A DNA stretch of 64,000 nucleotides from Lagopus muta (lineage: Eukaryota > Chordata > Aves > Galliformes > Phasianidae): positions 8,459,001-8,523,000 of the forward strand of contig NC_064437.1 of assembly GCF_023343835.1 (NCBI RefSeq), read 5' to 3'. The notes under the pieces were generated by a model. It ran no database searches. It was not told where the DNA came from and saw only the letters and a program-made list of their open reading frames with translations. Positions within the stretch are counted from its first letter, which is position 1; every line of letters begins with the position of its first letter. The position numbers and the translations under genes were made by a program. Below are positions 28,391 through 41,794 of this stretch, piece after piece.

Positions 28391-31300
28391 CTCATGGAGC
28401 AGATGGAAATGCTTGCAGTGAGACATTCATGCATATGCAACATCTGTTGGGGAAAACATCTCAGATCTTATTGCTGCTGCCTGCAGTGTTGCCTGTCAGC
28501 TTCTGGATGAACTCATAATGGGATATTTATTTGGGCAGGGGCAGCATTGGTGGAAAACTCTCTAAGTTAAAATGCCATTGCTGCTTCTGGTAGAAAGTCT
28601 TCAAACACTGTAAATACCCCAGTGAAGCTGCTCTTTTTTGTCACTGACCAAAACCAAAAATATTTTCAGAAAGGACAGATTACTCCACTGAAAGAAATGG
28701 ATGTTTGAAGCAGTCTTAAGATCAGAGAGTCATGGTTTTGGTGCCCTTATGTTAGGAGAAAGGAGGGAGCAAGGAAACCGAGTGGAAGCCTTTCCCACCA
28801 GCTGGAAATGGATGCTGTATCTGATGCACCTGCCTAGCACAAATGCACATGGATTTATATTTAGGGCCAAGTGAAGGGAGGCCCTGCATATCTCCAATTA
28901 TCTGTAACACAATAGGCCAGCTCTCCTCTCCCTCTTGCCCTTCTTAATTTGTTATTTTTATTTATGCTAAGAAAGACATGTTTGCCATCAGTTGCATCCA
29001 TTCTCTAACCATCATTCTTGATCTAGCCTGACCTTCCATTGGCCACAAACAACCTACAGGCAAAAGCCTGGTATTCTCAACAAGACCTCAGATCCATAAA
29101 TGCTTTGATTCAGTAGAAATAGAGTTTTTCTGGGCCTTTCACGTGCAGACACAAGTTTCTCTAAATGCTGTCCTGAAGTCTATGAAATGCTGAATGTCCA
29201 AACTGCAAGGCAATGGGCTCAGGCAGTGCTTGCATTGATTAGCATAGCCCTGATTGATGTGTGGATGCTTTATGATTTGTTCTCTAATGTACTTTCAGTG
29301 GTGCTAATAAAATTTCCTTTGAACAAGAGGGAACAGGTGATCACACAATTATGTGTGTCTTATCTGTCTGGATGATTCAGCCTCATGTTGTTGTCATAGC
29401 AGCGTGTCCCCGTCGCTGGCTCTCACACTGAGGTAGGGCTCCTTTGTATGTTCTGCTCAGCAGTTTGCAAATAATAAACAGAACCTGATCACCTGCTTTA
29501 TTAGGGGAGGATTTGCTGTGTTGTTAGAGTTGTAACTGCATTTGAAGGTGGGAGAAAACAAAATGAAGCTGATTGTTAGCACCCCTAGCACACTCCTGTT
29601 AGGATTTCCAAGGATAAAAACCGCTTTTGACTTCAATTCTCAGAGCCAAAGGAAAGAGATGTTAAAATTGTTGTTGAATCCTCTGGAGTGAGCATCTCAT
29701 TCCCTCTCCTTCCTAACTGATCAAAGCACAATCTATGGCAGTGCTGCATCGTTGCCCATGTAGCATGGCCAAGGAGCAGGACTTGGTTATACAGCCAGCT
29801 CTGTCTGACACGTGGCTCCCTCCAACCCAAGCCACAGATCCACCCCTCAAGAGTAGCTAAGGAAGAGCACAGTGGAGATCCTAGGAGAAGCCTGCACTTA
29901 GGAGCAATCGGACTGTCACTGATTCTCCTTCATTTGCTCCAATAGACAGAGCTGAACTTGATTCAGATTTCTAAGGAAATTTTTGAACATATTTTTGAAG
30001 AAAGATTGAGGAAACGAGGAAATTGAATGGGATTGCACTGTGGCGCTGTGACCTCTGTCCAGAGCCCTGCCATAAATTGGAAGAAAAGTGCCAATTAATC
30101 TGACACTGAGGAAGGCTCAGGCAACAAAACCGTTTCATGTCTGCTCATTTCCCCCCATGACACGCAGTGCTCTCCACCTTGCTAATTGGAGAACGCTTGC
30201 TAACAGCTCTCTGATGTGGGTTTAATTAAATACCTTCTGAATGCCTCTGAGCTGTGGGGAAAAGCGGTGGAGCCATTCCAAGCGCGGCAGACTGAGGGAC
30301 CGCTTCAAGTCTGGGGCTGCTTTCTTCATTGCTGAAAAAACACAGATGCTATGGGAGCAGTAGAGGAGTCTCTAATAACAAGCTAGAAACTAAAGGCTGA
30401 TATAACATCCGGCTGGGGAAAGAAGGGTCTCCTACATCACAACTATTGTCATCCTGCAGAGAGGATGCTTGGTCATCCTGGTATAGCTGCAGCAAAGGAA
30501 GAGTCTGAAGGAGGAAAGGCACACCTATGGGGGATATCTCTGAAGTGAGGATGCTGCTGTTGTGGCCCAAGAAGAAGGGATACAGAGCAACAAGGAGGGG
30601 TAGAGCAGTGAATGGTGGAGGAGAAGAGAAGAGGACATGGTGTTCTTGAAGGGCATAGCCCCTTCAAGTGAGGTCAAACCCTCAGCCAAAGCTTCAGCTA
30701 TGAAATAACTCTTCCAGTTTCTTTTAAGTACCCATTTCCCCCTTCATCCCTGCTGCTGAGTGCTGCAGGAAAGAACTTACAAATAATCTCAGAGCAAAGG
30801 AAAGCGTCTATTTAGCTTATCAGAAAGGAGGTCAAGAGGTGATTTGATTACAGTGCATAAGAGTCGTCAGCGGAAGAAAACACCAGTTTCTAAAGAGCTT
30901 TTTAATCTATCAGAGAAAGCCAGAACAAGAACCAATGGCTGAGAGATGAAGTCAGACAAATGCAAATAAGACATAAGGCACATATCTTTAGCAGAGAGGG
31001 AGATAAATGAGAAGAGCAAACTCAAGGAGATCGGTACTCAGTGCCTCTGGGTGCCTTCAGCTCAGAGCTGGGTAGCAGACCTAAGCCAGGGAGAAGCTGG
31101 ACTGGTTCCAAAGTGGAGTTTATGGGTCTGCAGTATATAGGTATATGTGTGCAGGGTCTTCTTTCTCTCTTAATAGCAATTTCAGAAAGTTTTAAGTTCC
31201 TTGCTAATTATGAGGTAGAAAATTGCTTGATATTCATGGTTTCAAAGACAAAACCTTATCTTTGGGCCTGGGATTTCCAAAGGTTTCGTGGTAGTCTGAG

Positions 31301-32406
31301 TGTTTGACATCCTTCCTGTCAATGTGCCAGCCACGTCCTGGTGAAAAATTCCAGCTGAGTGGAAGGAACAGTTCTGCCATGGGTAGAAATGAAAGCATGG
31401 ACAGGTAGCAGCATAAAACAAAAACAAATGTAAGGAGGTCTAGCTCATCATATACTCATGTCTGCCCTGGCATGAGACATTAGCAGGAGTGTAGGTGAAA
31501 AAAATGCAAGTCTGGAGTGATCCTTTATTCAAATTTCTTCCTTGTGTCTGTAACTTTGTGACTGCTGGACTCTTAGAGGTTACCACATAGCTATCAACAG
31601 GCTCTGAATGACTCTACTGCCATTACATTTTCAGGCTGCTTTTACATCTATTCACACCTGCCTGGAAAAATAACATTCATAATTTAATAACAAACAATGC
31701 GTTATTTGGCTTCTTTCAAATCTTTCCACTGATGCCTCTATTTTTTGTGTCTGTCAGGAGCACAATATACTTACTAATTGCCACCTTTTGCACGATTCGA
31801 GATTGCTGAAGCTTCTCACCCTCACTCCTTCATCTTTCAGTCAGTGTCCTGGTGAAGTCAGTCCCATTCGGTGATAAAGGGGCACAATCACTCCATCAGT
31901 AAGTGTGCTGTGGCCAGTCCACCTATGAGTTGTTCATAACACAGTTGAGCCATCTTCCAGGGTTGGATTGGAGAGGGCAAGGAAAGTATATACAAACAGT
32001 ATGCCAGAAAATACGTCTTATCTTGGGTTGACTGGGAAAATTCCTTTTTTTCCCTCATACTGCTAATCCCAGCATCTTTGGGCATCTCTGGAAGAAGGAA
32101 CAGTAAGTATAAGCCCTAATTTCCATGCTTCTCATCTGAATTCCTCCCATTTGATGATAAAAAAGGGTTTCTATGCCTGGATCCTCCAGCAATGACCAGA
32201 CAACTACCTCTTACTGCCACATTTTCTTCTTTTTCTTTGTACAGCTGTGTTCAATTAAGGAAAAGTTCTAACAGATAAACCAAGCAGACCCTTTTTGGCC
32301 CTGAGGCTGTTTCGTGGTGAAACAGGTATTTAAATATTTATCACTTGCATGTGAAGGAATATCCTGGATTGCACTTCTGGCAAATAAGACAGTTTATTCA
32401 GCATCA
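28391..32406. other. Intergenic, no gene recognised
   Basis: Mostly unique sequence. AT-rich, TAAT-containing segments occur near 28930-28980 and 30181-30235 (GCTAATTGGAG, TTTAATTAAA) and could be regulatory. No transposon end was seen. Confidence 0.55.
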
Positions 32407-32475
32407 AGTTAACAATGACCTAAAAGTTAACAATGACCTAAAAAAACCTAACCCTTAACAATGACTATTGTTAAG
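32407..32475. promoter_or_regulatory. SOX-type motif cluster with inverted dimer site
   Basis: An 18-bp unit (AGTTAACAATGACCTAAA) is tandemly repeated twice at 32407-32442. It is followed by CTTAACAAT-GACT-ATTGTTAAG at 32454-32475, a perfect 9-bp inverted repeat with a 4-bp spacer. Four AACAAT/ATTGTT motifs therefore lie within about 65 bp. The inverted AACAATNNNNATTGTT pair matches the palindromic arrangement bound by SOXE dimers (SOX8/9/10). Function is inferred from the motif only. Confidence 0.4.
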
Positions 32476-32580
32476 ATATGGCAATAGTTTCATAGCAGTG
32501 ATGGGTGCTTACTAGCAATTGGATAAATTCTACAACAACTGAACCTGTCTTCATTCTCCTGTGCTCCATGGGCTGTCGTA

Positions 32581-32822
32581 ATCATAGAATCATGATGGTT
32601 GGAAAAGACCTCTAGGATCATCCAGTCCAACCCCAACCCACCACCACCGTGCTCACTGACCATGTCACTCAGTGCTATATCTCCTCAGTTCTGGAACACC
32701 TCCATGGGCAGTGACCCCATCACCTCCTTTGGCAGTCTGTTCCAGTGCATCACTGCTCCTTCTGAGAATAATATTTTCCTAATACACAACCTGAAGCTCC
32801 CCTGGTGCAATGAGGTTCCATG
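32581..32822 (-). mobile_element. CR1 LINE fragment (~240 bp)
   Basis: It starts AATCATAGAATCATGATGGT and TGGAAAAGACCTCTAGGATC, then ATCCAGTCCAACCCCAACCC, and extends through the CACCTCCATGGGCAGTGAC and TCTGTTCCAGTGCATCACTG region typical of longer CR1 3' ends. Confidence 0.92.
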
Positions 32823-34357
32823 GGTGGGAAAAGTGGGCTGAAATTGGGTTGCCCTGCGAAATGCTTGCCAAAGCCTACTAAAAGCAGATATCTTGGCTCA
32901 AACAGAAAAACACATGGAAAAACATTCTGATTCAGCCCACATTCTTTTTTTAATATGATTCTAAAAATAAAATAATCCAGCCTCATACATCAATGTTTCT
33001 TTAATTTAAACATTTAATCTTTTTAATTGAATCAATTTAATTTATACAGTGTCAGTTCAAGTGAAGGTTAACGAGTGAAAAAGAAAATAAAACATCTGAG
33101 TATCTAAAGGAAACATATTGCTTGGGCCACTCTGGGAGTTAAATAGTTTGGGGGTGCGACAAAAGTCAATGTTTGGATTTCCAAGGAAAGATTTGTCGGC
33201 TCTTGGTTGTGACAGCTGCTTCCTGTATTTGTCTGGGTGGCATGAACAATCCTGCCTGAATCATTAGGGATGCATGGGAATTTTCCTTACTGTTCTTTGC
33301 AAAACAGCATGCACAGAGTTTCCATCTGAAAACAAGACCACCAATTCCCAGCCAAACAAACTAGAAGATAGTCTAGAGATGGAAGAGTTCTAAATGCGCA
33401 GACTGAAGATTGTTACTCCTCTTTTAACAAGTGGATAATAAAGCCCAGAACCTTAAAAAATGGTAATTAATTATTTTAATAATATTAATTTTCTAAATCA
33501 AAACACAAGATCTGGGTAAATGAATAGTCCATCCTGCATTTCCTCACTTCAGCTCTCCTTCACTGGACCTGCCTGTTTGGCTTCCAGCTGCTTTTTGTCC
33601 TTGCCCAAATATCAGAGAGCAGCTGGCATCCTCCTGCAAACTGGAGAGCGGGGTCTCCATCAGCAGCACCCAGAACTGAGCAATTAACAGCAAGAGGCTT
33701 TTAGCACGCACAACAAAAAAAGGGCTGGGCTTTGGTTTTGTTTTTTGCTCCTTTTTAAGGGATGCCATTAGTGTTCTGGAAAGAGCCTGGGCTTGTATTC
33801 TTTAAGTCTGCCATCTCCAAAGCTTTTATGGAGAAGAGAGCATAACTGGCTGAAATTCTTGTTGTCGTAGCAAATGATCAATGCACTTATCCGTAGTGCT
33901 GTAGCGTCTGCAATTAATTCATAGCCAGAATAATAGCAGAGAACCCGCTGTGTTGCTATTACCTTATCTCTGCCTCACTGCTAGGATCTCAGGTATGAGT
34001 GAAACCAACCATTAAATACTTGGTTAAAAACCCATCTGCTGCTGGGGAACAAATGGAATGATGCAGCTGTGAGTCTCAGCAAGTTTCTGATCCCTCAAAG
34101 CAAGACCACTCAGGTTAGGCTGCCCAGGACTTCATCCAGCTAAGTTCTTATTTTGAGACCCCCCCACCTCCCTGGGCCTTTGTGCCATTCTCTGACCATT
34201 CTCAGTGTGATTTTTTTCCTAACTTTTAACTGCAATTTCACTTGTCACAGTTTGTGTCCATTGCTTTCTTCCTTTCATTTGGCATCTCCAAGAAGAGCCT
34301 GACTCTGTCTTCTCTACGCTACTACCCAATTAGTGACTGCACATAGCATTCATTTTC
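32823..34357. other. Intergenic, no gene recognised
   Basis: AT-rich around 32990-33080 and 33460-33500. The piece at 33895-33970 (CAATTAATTCATAGCCAG, AATAATAGCAG) has a conserved-element look. No ORF of note. Confidence 0.55.
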
Positions 34358-34602
34358 GTAGAATCATAAAGGTTGGAAAAGGCCTCTAAGATCATCCAGT
34401 CCAACCCCCAAACCATCCCCATTAACCACGTCCCTCACTGCCACATCCCCACAGTTCTTGAACACCTCCAGGGATGTTGACTCCTTCACCTCCCTGGGCA
34501 GCCTGTGCCAGCACATCACCCCTCCTCTAGAGAATAAATTGTTTTTAATACACAATCTGGACCTCCCCTAGTGCAACTTCAGGCAATTTCCTCTCATCAG
34601 TG
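34358..34602 (-). mobile_element. CR1 LINE fragment (~245 bp)
   Basis: TAGAATCATAAAGGTTGGAA, AAGGCCTCTAAGATCATCCA and the internal CCTCCCTGGGCAGCCTGTGC block define a minus-oriented CR1. It is alignable over its length with the copy at 32581. Confidence 0.93.
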
Positions 34603-35933
34603 GTTCATTTCCATGAACTATTGGCCTCATCAGCACCAGAACAGTCCTCTCATATTGTCATGTGCCTGCAGTGTGCTTCTCCAAGTAGGGAACATTCTGA
34701 GAGCTGTGGCTCTCAGGGCTGTGCAAGGAGACATTCAGATGTCCTTGGTGTGGCAAGCAGACAGGTTTGTTCATGCTGCAATAGAACATGCTGCGGGATA
34801 GATATGATTGCTTCTCAGCCACTCTCTTTAAGGACGCAAGCAAATAAAAATGCAGAAGAAAATCAGCCGTGTTACATGGTGATGCTTTTAATTGCCTTAG
34901 CTAAATGGGAAATTAAACACTGAAAACTTCAGGTCCTGTTTGATGTTTAGCATTTGTGCTCTGAAAGGATGAGTTCTCCGAGCACAGCTTCCGTACGCCC
35001 AGGAAGCGTGAAATCACTCCCAAATTGCTCGACGTGTCAGGTAATTGGCCTCCAGTGCCTGCAACGCTCTGGCTGCAAACAGGGAGAGCAGTCGTCTCCT
35101 CCTGAGCAGGACAGAGTAGAGACCACGGGGCTGTCCATGTGCGTTGCAGGCTGAGCAGAGCAGACACCAGCTCTTACCCAAGTGAGTAGCTCAGTGCTGG
35201 GCAGGGTAGGGGAACCAAGTTGCTGAGAAAGAGCAAGACAAATTTCCTATCAGCCCCAGGCTATTCACTTTGCATTTTCTCCTTGTCACGCTCAATCAAG
35301 ATACATTTGATGTGAGATTGGGAGGAAGTCAGAGAGAGATTTCTTTTCTTCCCAGAAAAAAAGCGAAAAACCTGGGTTGAATGTGGCATGTTTCTGCTTG
35401 TCTTTGCTCACAGACTGCCTCACACTGGGAGCTTTGCTCTCTCAAATAGGATCCATAACAACACCTCACCTGCCGATTTTGTTACCCCTGTGGCCACTTC
35501 CACCTTCTGCACTGATAATGTCCTGCTCACAGGACGCTTATCTCAGCAGCAATAAAGAGCAGCTCATCATCTCCAGCAAAGACAGTGCAATTACAGAGCG
35601 CCACTGATCAGAGTGGTGATAATCACCAACGTGAGCTCAACTCCTCCAACAGCTCATTTGTTTGTTTTGAAGGTTTCTTAATATACCAAGAGATGGGGGA
35701 ACTGGTGCTAATCCAAGCCCCAGCAGGATCTTGGCCAGGAAAGATGAGCTGTCACCACTACCACATCCTTCTAGACAGACAATACAGACAATAACAGCTT
35801 TGATAGTGCAGGGAGGTTCCCTCAAGCATCACAGTCACCTGCTTGCTGTCCCTCATCTTCATCCAACTCTTGTATCCAAATAATCACCCTTGAAAGGAAA
35901 GTGAGTGACCTGCATGTCCTATGCACATACCTT
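34603..35933. other. Intergenic, no gene recognised
   Basis: Unique-looking sequence with no repeat ends or convincing ORFs. Confidence 0.55.
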
Positions 35934-36045
35934 GAATCATAGAATGGCTTTGGTTGGAAGAGGCAAAGATACCTAGTTCTAACACCCTGCTGCAGGCAGA
36001 GTTGTCAATCACTACCTTCTCTGAGTCCAGCAGAGAAATAGCTAT
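35934..36045 (-). mobile_element. CR1 LINE 3' fragment
   Basis: TGAATCATAGAATGGCTTTG and GTTGGAAGAGGCAAAGATAC form a minus-oriented CR1 end that decays quickly. Confidence 0.8.
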
Positions 36046-37164
36046 CGGGGCTGCACTGAAAGTCAGAGAAACACAAATGTGAGCAAGCTGCCTAGCAGAG
36101 CAGCAGAGTCTCCAGTTTCTGATGGTTTCAGATCACAGGCAGATGGTACTGTTTGCTTCTATGCTGGAAGAGATACTCTAGCTGGCCTCAGATGACTGGC
36201 CTTAGCAGAGCATAAACGGGAGAAACGAAGCCTCCAGCTTGGACAACCTCTCCAGCCCTAGAGTCAACAGGGCTTCCCTCTCCATGCCCTCAGCCAGCCT
36301 GAACGCTTTCAAGACCAGGTGGGCACGTCATCCCAAAGTCTCCAGCACACATGCTGCAGTCTGGCACAGAGCTGGCATGGAACATACCCATTAGGCATTC
36401 CCAAAAACCCACAGTTCTCCTAGCTTACTTTCTTCCTTTTATTTTCTGCAGTCTTAGTGAACGCAGGGTGTTCCAAAGAGCTCTCTGCCAAACTCTGGTA
36501 CTTTGAAGCCAGCTGGCGGAGCAGCCCAGGGTGACAAGGAGAGGAGTGGAGCCCAGCTGGGTGAATTCACAGTAGAAATGAATCAAAACTAGAAGAGACA
36601 GCAGCACGAGCTGCTCCAATTCAGTCTAACTGGGGGTCCTCCCTTTATCACAGCCCCAGCCTTTGCTAAGCTTCAGATTATGTTCCTGGTTAGCAGAAAA
36701 GGTGGCTTGTAGCAAAGCCCAGGTTTCAGCTTTAATTACCAGCAGAATCTTTACACTTCTGCAGAAACTGAGCTGAGAAAGAGCCAACATCTGTGATCCC
36801 TGCTGGGGAGCTGAGCGCCTGCTCAGGGAAAGGCTGGCAGTCAGGGAGAGAAGGGTCAACAGATGACGATCTCCTCAGTCTTTCTGTACAGACAATCTCT
36901 AATATTTACTTAGCCAGAAGCGTAAAAGTATGCACAGAAAATTAACAAGGTGGGAGCTCTGGACCTTTGTCAATTGCCAGTAAGAGTCTCCTTGGCGACT
37001 ATGTGGGAGAAAGAAAATATTCTCCCTCCAGTGCCTGGGAGACAAGGCCATGCTTCCAGCAGCATTCTCCAGCTCTAACCAAGGGGTCTCATGCAGAACC
37101 TTGCAGCTTTGCTCTCACATCTGAGCCCCTCAGGTCAGAGTCCTGCACTAGCCCACACATAGAA
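36046..37164. other. Intergenic, no gene recognised
   Basis: No transposon end, simple repeat or coding signal was recognised. Confidence 0.55.
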
Positions 37165-37262
37165 CCATAGATGTGACACTGAGGGATGCGGTGGTGATGT
37201 GCTGACAGTTGGATTGTATGATGTTAGATGTCTTTTCCAACCTTAAGTATTCTGTGGTTCTC
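37165..37262 (+). mobile_element. CR1 LINE 3' fragment
   Basis: GACACTGAGGGATGCGGTGG, GATGTGCTGACAGTTGGATT and GTCTTTTCCAACCTTAAGTA TTCTG form the sense CR1 3' UTR in plus orientation. Confidence 0.88.
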
Positions 37263-39191
37263 CCACCTGCTGGCTGGAGCTTATCTTCATTAGCATGGAT
37301 TAAAGAAGCATCCCAGTGACTGCTCCATCAGAGAGGAGCCCTCACAATTTCACCTTTGTGCCCACTGTGGCAAGCACAAGTGTCAGCTAGAAAGCAGGGA
37401 CACCATTTGCACGTGGCCACCAGTATACATTTGAGCTATGGCAGGGAGCCTAAGGAACTGGAATCCAAGCCTGGCTGAATGGTTTTGGAGCAATCAGGAA
37501 TCTCCCGTATGACGTCCTGTGCTGGACTGGAAATGGTGCCTTTGTTGGGTGATAGAGGAAGACAGAACAGTATGGGCTGAGCTGCTCACCGCACAAAAGT
37601 CTGGGGCAGGTCCATGTATTTGCACATTGTCTTCCTCACGATTCATTTTTCTTTCTGCTCTTGACAAAACACATACTGATCTGGGTGTGCAGTATTCTTC
37701 GGGTCCAAGGTCACCTTATATTCAGCCCAGAACAACGTAACCTTAAAGGAATAGAGTGTAACAAAAGACCTGGGTGGCGCTGAGCCCTGAGGAATGACAG
37801 GTCTGTAAACATGACGACTACCTAAATTTTAAACAGCCCTTTGCCAACTGCCTTTACAGCTGGTTCCCTGCAACACCCTGCTCCTGCAGTGCAGAGAGCT
37901 GGGGAACCCCTCTGAGCTGATGGTGACAGTTAAGGAGGAAAGAGAGCCTGTGCAATGCCATTCCCACTTCAGCCAGCCCAGTCAATTAAAAAATAAAGAC
38001 AGAAGCATTTGGTCCAGGGCTGCTGCTCCTATCAAATTCATTATCTCCCCATACCAACAGAAAGAGGGCAACCATTCACGTAAGACAGCTAATAATATCT
38101 GAGTACAGGACATTGCTGCTAAATTATAGGGAGGGCTTGGGAAGGGAAATTAGTGTCATTTGCAAGCCCAATAATAGGGGCTGTGCAGTATGAATGCCTA
38201 TACGGGAGCTGGAGGAGGGTGTATGGCTTATGCAACCGTCCCTGGCATCAGGGCACGTCCACCTCCTGCCCGAGCAGCCAGCTCCACCAGCATCCCAGCC
38301 TACTGCAGCCAAGTCCTATGCTGGGTTGGGGGTCCCAGCCTAAGGAATGCGAGGAGGGCAGCACAAGAAAATCTCATCGCTCCTGTCTCCGTTCTCATCT
38401 CCATCACTCACAGCCACTTTGACACCAAACAGCCCCTACAGACCCCACACATGGATGCAGACACCTCAGTGTCTTGTCCCCATGGCTCCCACCTTGCCTC
38501 CCCCCCCCAGAATGCCACCTCCAGTCTGCATGCCCACAGATGGGACAACTCCACATCAGCTTCCTTGCTTGCTCCATGGGCACGGCTACCCCTTTCCTCT
38601 TTCATCATCCTATAAGTCAGGTTCTCATTCCAAGGCTTCCTCCCACAGCAGCCACGCTGGCTTTAGAAAGACACAATTAAGATGAAAGCCACTTATTTAA
38701 TACTGCTCCTCTCCCAGCACTGCTCTGATGTAATCTCTGATCACTGAAACCAGCCTAGCCCATGGATTTGCAGGGATGCATCTTTTCAGTCTTCTCCCTT
38801 TTACCCTCCCTCCATTCAGACCAAAGTAGTTTCTTTCTTCCTTCAGCACTTCCCAATGGTGCTCTAAGCATTTTGCAGAACAAAGGATGCCCAATTTTCA
38901 TGCTGACCAGTGGGAACCTGGAGCCAAATGCTGGGCTTGGACTGGTGGAAGGCCAGAGAGGTCACACACACCACACTGAGTGCTTGACTCAGATTTGGCA
39001 GGGTACAGATCAGGGATGAACTGCAACAGGGCAGGAATCCCTACACCAGCACATCCCAGAGGGAACATCCTAAGGTTACCATGGTGGGAGGAAAACATTG
39101 CTGGGGGATACTGGGCCATCTCCCCCACCTACAGTGGCCAGCTTGCTCACTCCAGCACCAGCCTGGCTCTAAGCCCCCAGGCATGCCCTGT

Positions 39192-39194
<3 letters not shown>

Positions 39195-39224
<30 letters not shown>
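39195..39224 (+). repeat. (CA)15 microsatellite
   Basis: Fifteen uninterrupted CA dinucleotides, likely polymorphic. Confidence 0.97.
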
Positions 39225-39226
<2 letters not shown>

Positions 39227-39844
39227 AACTGCAAATATCAGAGTCCTCTCATCCTCATCGTCTCCCCCTCATTGGACTGTCAGGGTGTTGAAGCCCCAGC
39301 TCTCTCCTCCACTGCATGCATCCATCAGGTTGCATTTTCTATCAGACAGGAGGTTTCCTGCTTGTCAGCACTTCCACCCACGCGCAAAGCTCTCTCCTGA
39401 ACTCTGTATCCAGCCCTCCCCGCTTTGCTTCTCTTTTTGGTTAGGGAAATGAAGAGCAGATCCACATGCATCTCCGCCCCCCTTCCCCCTCTTCCTTCTC
39501 ACAGGGTTATAGGGGTGTCATTTACAGAGGTCCCTGAGCAGATGGGCTCATCTGCCCGAGCCCTTACTTCAGTCTGGTTCATTTTGCTCTCAGGAGAGAG
39601 ATGGAGCAAGGAGAAGAGGGAGAAGCTGCCCTGTTACAACAAAAAAACACCAGTAATTTGCAATTCATCATTAGCCCAGGTGCACTCTGCTGCCATTACA
39701 GGATGACACTTTCCTCTAATGCTTACGAACAGCAGCTGTCATGCCACAAGTCTGGGTACAGAAGCTACAGGCTGCTCCTAATCTCTCCAAAGGGCTCAAA
39801 TGTGGCAGTTTCTGAGGATTTCTGAGCTGGGTCCTGGCTGGAGA

Positions 39845-39925
39845 TGGAGTGAGCCAACCACACCAGGAGTTGGAAATGGATGGGTTTTAAGGTCCCTTGC
39901 AACCCATCCCATTTTGTGATTGTAA
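39845..39925 (+). mobile_element. Weak CR1 LINE 3' trace
   Basis: A GGAGTTGGAAATGGATGGGT and TTTAAGGTCCCTTGCAACCC core resembles the CR1 3' UTR in plus orientation, without the ATTCTATG tail. Confidence 0.5.
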
Positions 39926-41794
39926 GATCCTCCCTGCCCTCGCATCCTATGGGACCGGCTCTTGTCACTTACAGGTGTGATCAGGAAATGAAGGGTTTTC
40001 AAAAACCCTGCTATTAACAACAATAAAAATAATAGAGCAGGAACATATGTCTCTCTGCAGGTCCATCACTTTCTGCTTGCTCAGATTGAAGTGTTTTGCC
40101 ATCAGAGTGTGACAGCATGCTGATATATCACCAGAGCCATAAAGCTGCTGGGTTTATTACTGTTATCAACCAGCTTTTCTAGAGAAACAACAGCACACCA
40201 CATGTAACTGTCTGTGTGTCATTCATTTCACACTTTGCTTGGGAACTGGTCAGCTAATTTCAACCCAAATATCTCTAAAGGTGGAAGGTGCCAGAACACT
40301 CAGTCTGTGTGTGTGTCTGGAACAGAGGAGTGGGATGGAGCCCCAGTGGTTGCTCTGTGGAGTCACCCTAACCCAAGCCTCCTGCTCAGGCACCCTGTAC
40401 TCAACTGTTTTCATGGTATTTCCTCCAACCTCATGCACACCTCAGCCTCATTGCTAACATCACCATTCTCAGTGAGACCTGATTGGGCACTAGCACTGAA
40501 AGTCTTTCGTTCCATCCCTGTATACTATTCTGTTAGTACCCCCCAAAGAACTGTTGGTGTTCTCATGGGCTGCTCAGGGCAGTAGGGTAGCTCTGCTCTG
40601 GGAAGGTCAGGGCCATCCATCTCCCTCAGCAGGGATGTCACTTGCCAGCCCAGGGGAGCAGCAGGGAATTTGTCATTTGTTATTACTGCCATGAATTAGC
40701 CTTTTTCCCCTTGCTGGCAGCAGGAAGCGATGATTTCACCCTGACCAGCAATTTAATTCCTAGCCCACATCAAACTGCTGTTTGCTGTGGCAAAACAGTG
40801 GTGTGCACAGATTGACATTTCCTTTTGGAGAGAATCCAAACACCCACATCACCCCCCAGGGTGGGGTACGTCCCAGCACCAGTCTGCTCAGACAGGCAGT
40901 ACATCAAGAAAAGAAGCGGTATCTCAAGATCAATCTACACCAAAAGGCTTAGAACTGAGCTCAACTTCTGGCCAGTGTTTGCACTGGACAGCAGCAAACC
41001 CTTAAAGCAAAGCAGCTTTGCTTTAAATGAAGTCACCACAGCAGTCACACTCCCAGCATCTCCAAGGTTGGGATTTTCACACCTCCCTCTCCTGTGCATT
41101 GGATTCAGAGTCCGTTTTTCACAGGTACAGAGAGTCACAAGCTTGTGAAAAGAAAGCAGGGGGATGATCTCAGCTGTTGCTGTTCCCCCACCTCCCAGCA
41201 ACCACTGCATCTCCTCCACCTTGCTTCCCTTCCACCTCTCACAGCTGGCAGAGCTCTCACCAGGAAGCAAGGCTCCCCACAGCAAGCATTGCCTGGGAAA
41301 TGAAATGCTTCAGTCTAACACCAGGACAAGCTTTCCACCTGCAGCAGGGATGGCTCTTGGTGAACTTCCAACCCAGAGGAAGCTCTCCCTGAGAGCTGCA
41401 GGGGAGGAGGCACTTTCCCAGGGCTGACTCCTGCCCATGATGGCAGCTCTGAACAACCCAGGTATCACCTTGGGACAGAAGGTGAGACACAGGCATGCAA
41501 AACACTGTCACATCACCCTGCTTAACCTGTGACAGGATGAGTTCCCTGGGTTTGTTATTGCAGTAGTCACAGCTATGCTGAAGAAAAGCTCTCCAGAGAG
41601 TGGATTTTGCTTGGAGACTGCTCCATACCTGTGTCAAGAGGGAAATTAGCAGTCTGAGCCTCCTCCAGAGCTTTTCTTTCTTCCAATTAATACATGAGTA
41701 ATCGGCATAATTTCCTCCCAATTGTTTAATGCTCCTACACCAGGGACTGCTCTCTCCTAAGCCAACCAGCCCCACTGAGGGGACCACTGAACTG

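Larger units (their letters stand above)
37263..41790. other. Intergenic; CA microsatellite and weak CR1 trace
   Basis: No gene was recognised. A (CA)15 lies at 39195-39224 and a weak plus-oriented CR1 trace at about 39845-39925 (GTTTTAAGGTCCCTTGCAAC). Several 100-176 codon open frames (for example 41257-41787 minus) have no homology or splice context. Confidence 0.6.

Noticed and set aside
41257..41787. 176-codon minus ORF next to the mariner relic
   Set aside because: Not transposase-like, no homology, and it is antisense to unremarkable sequence.
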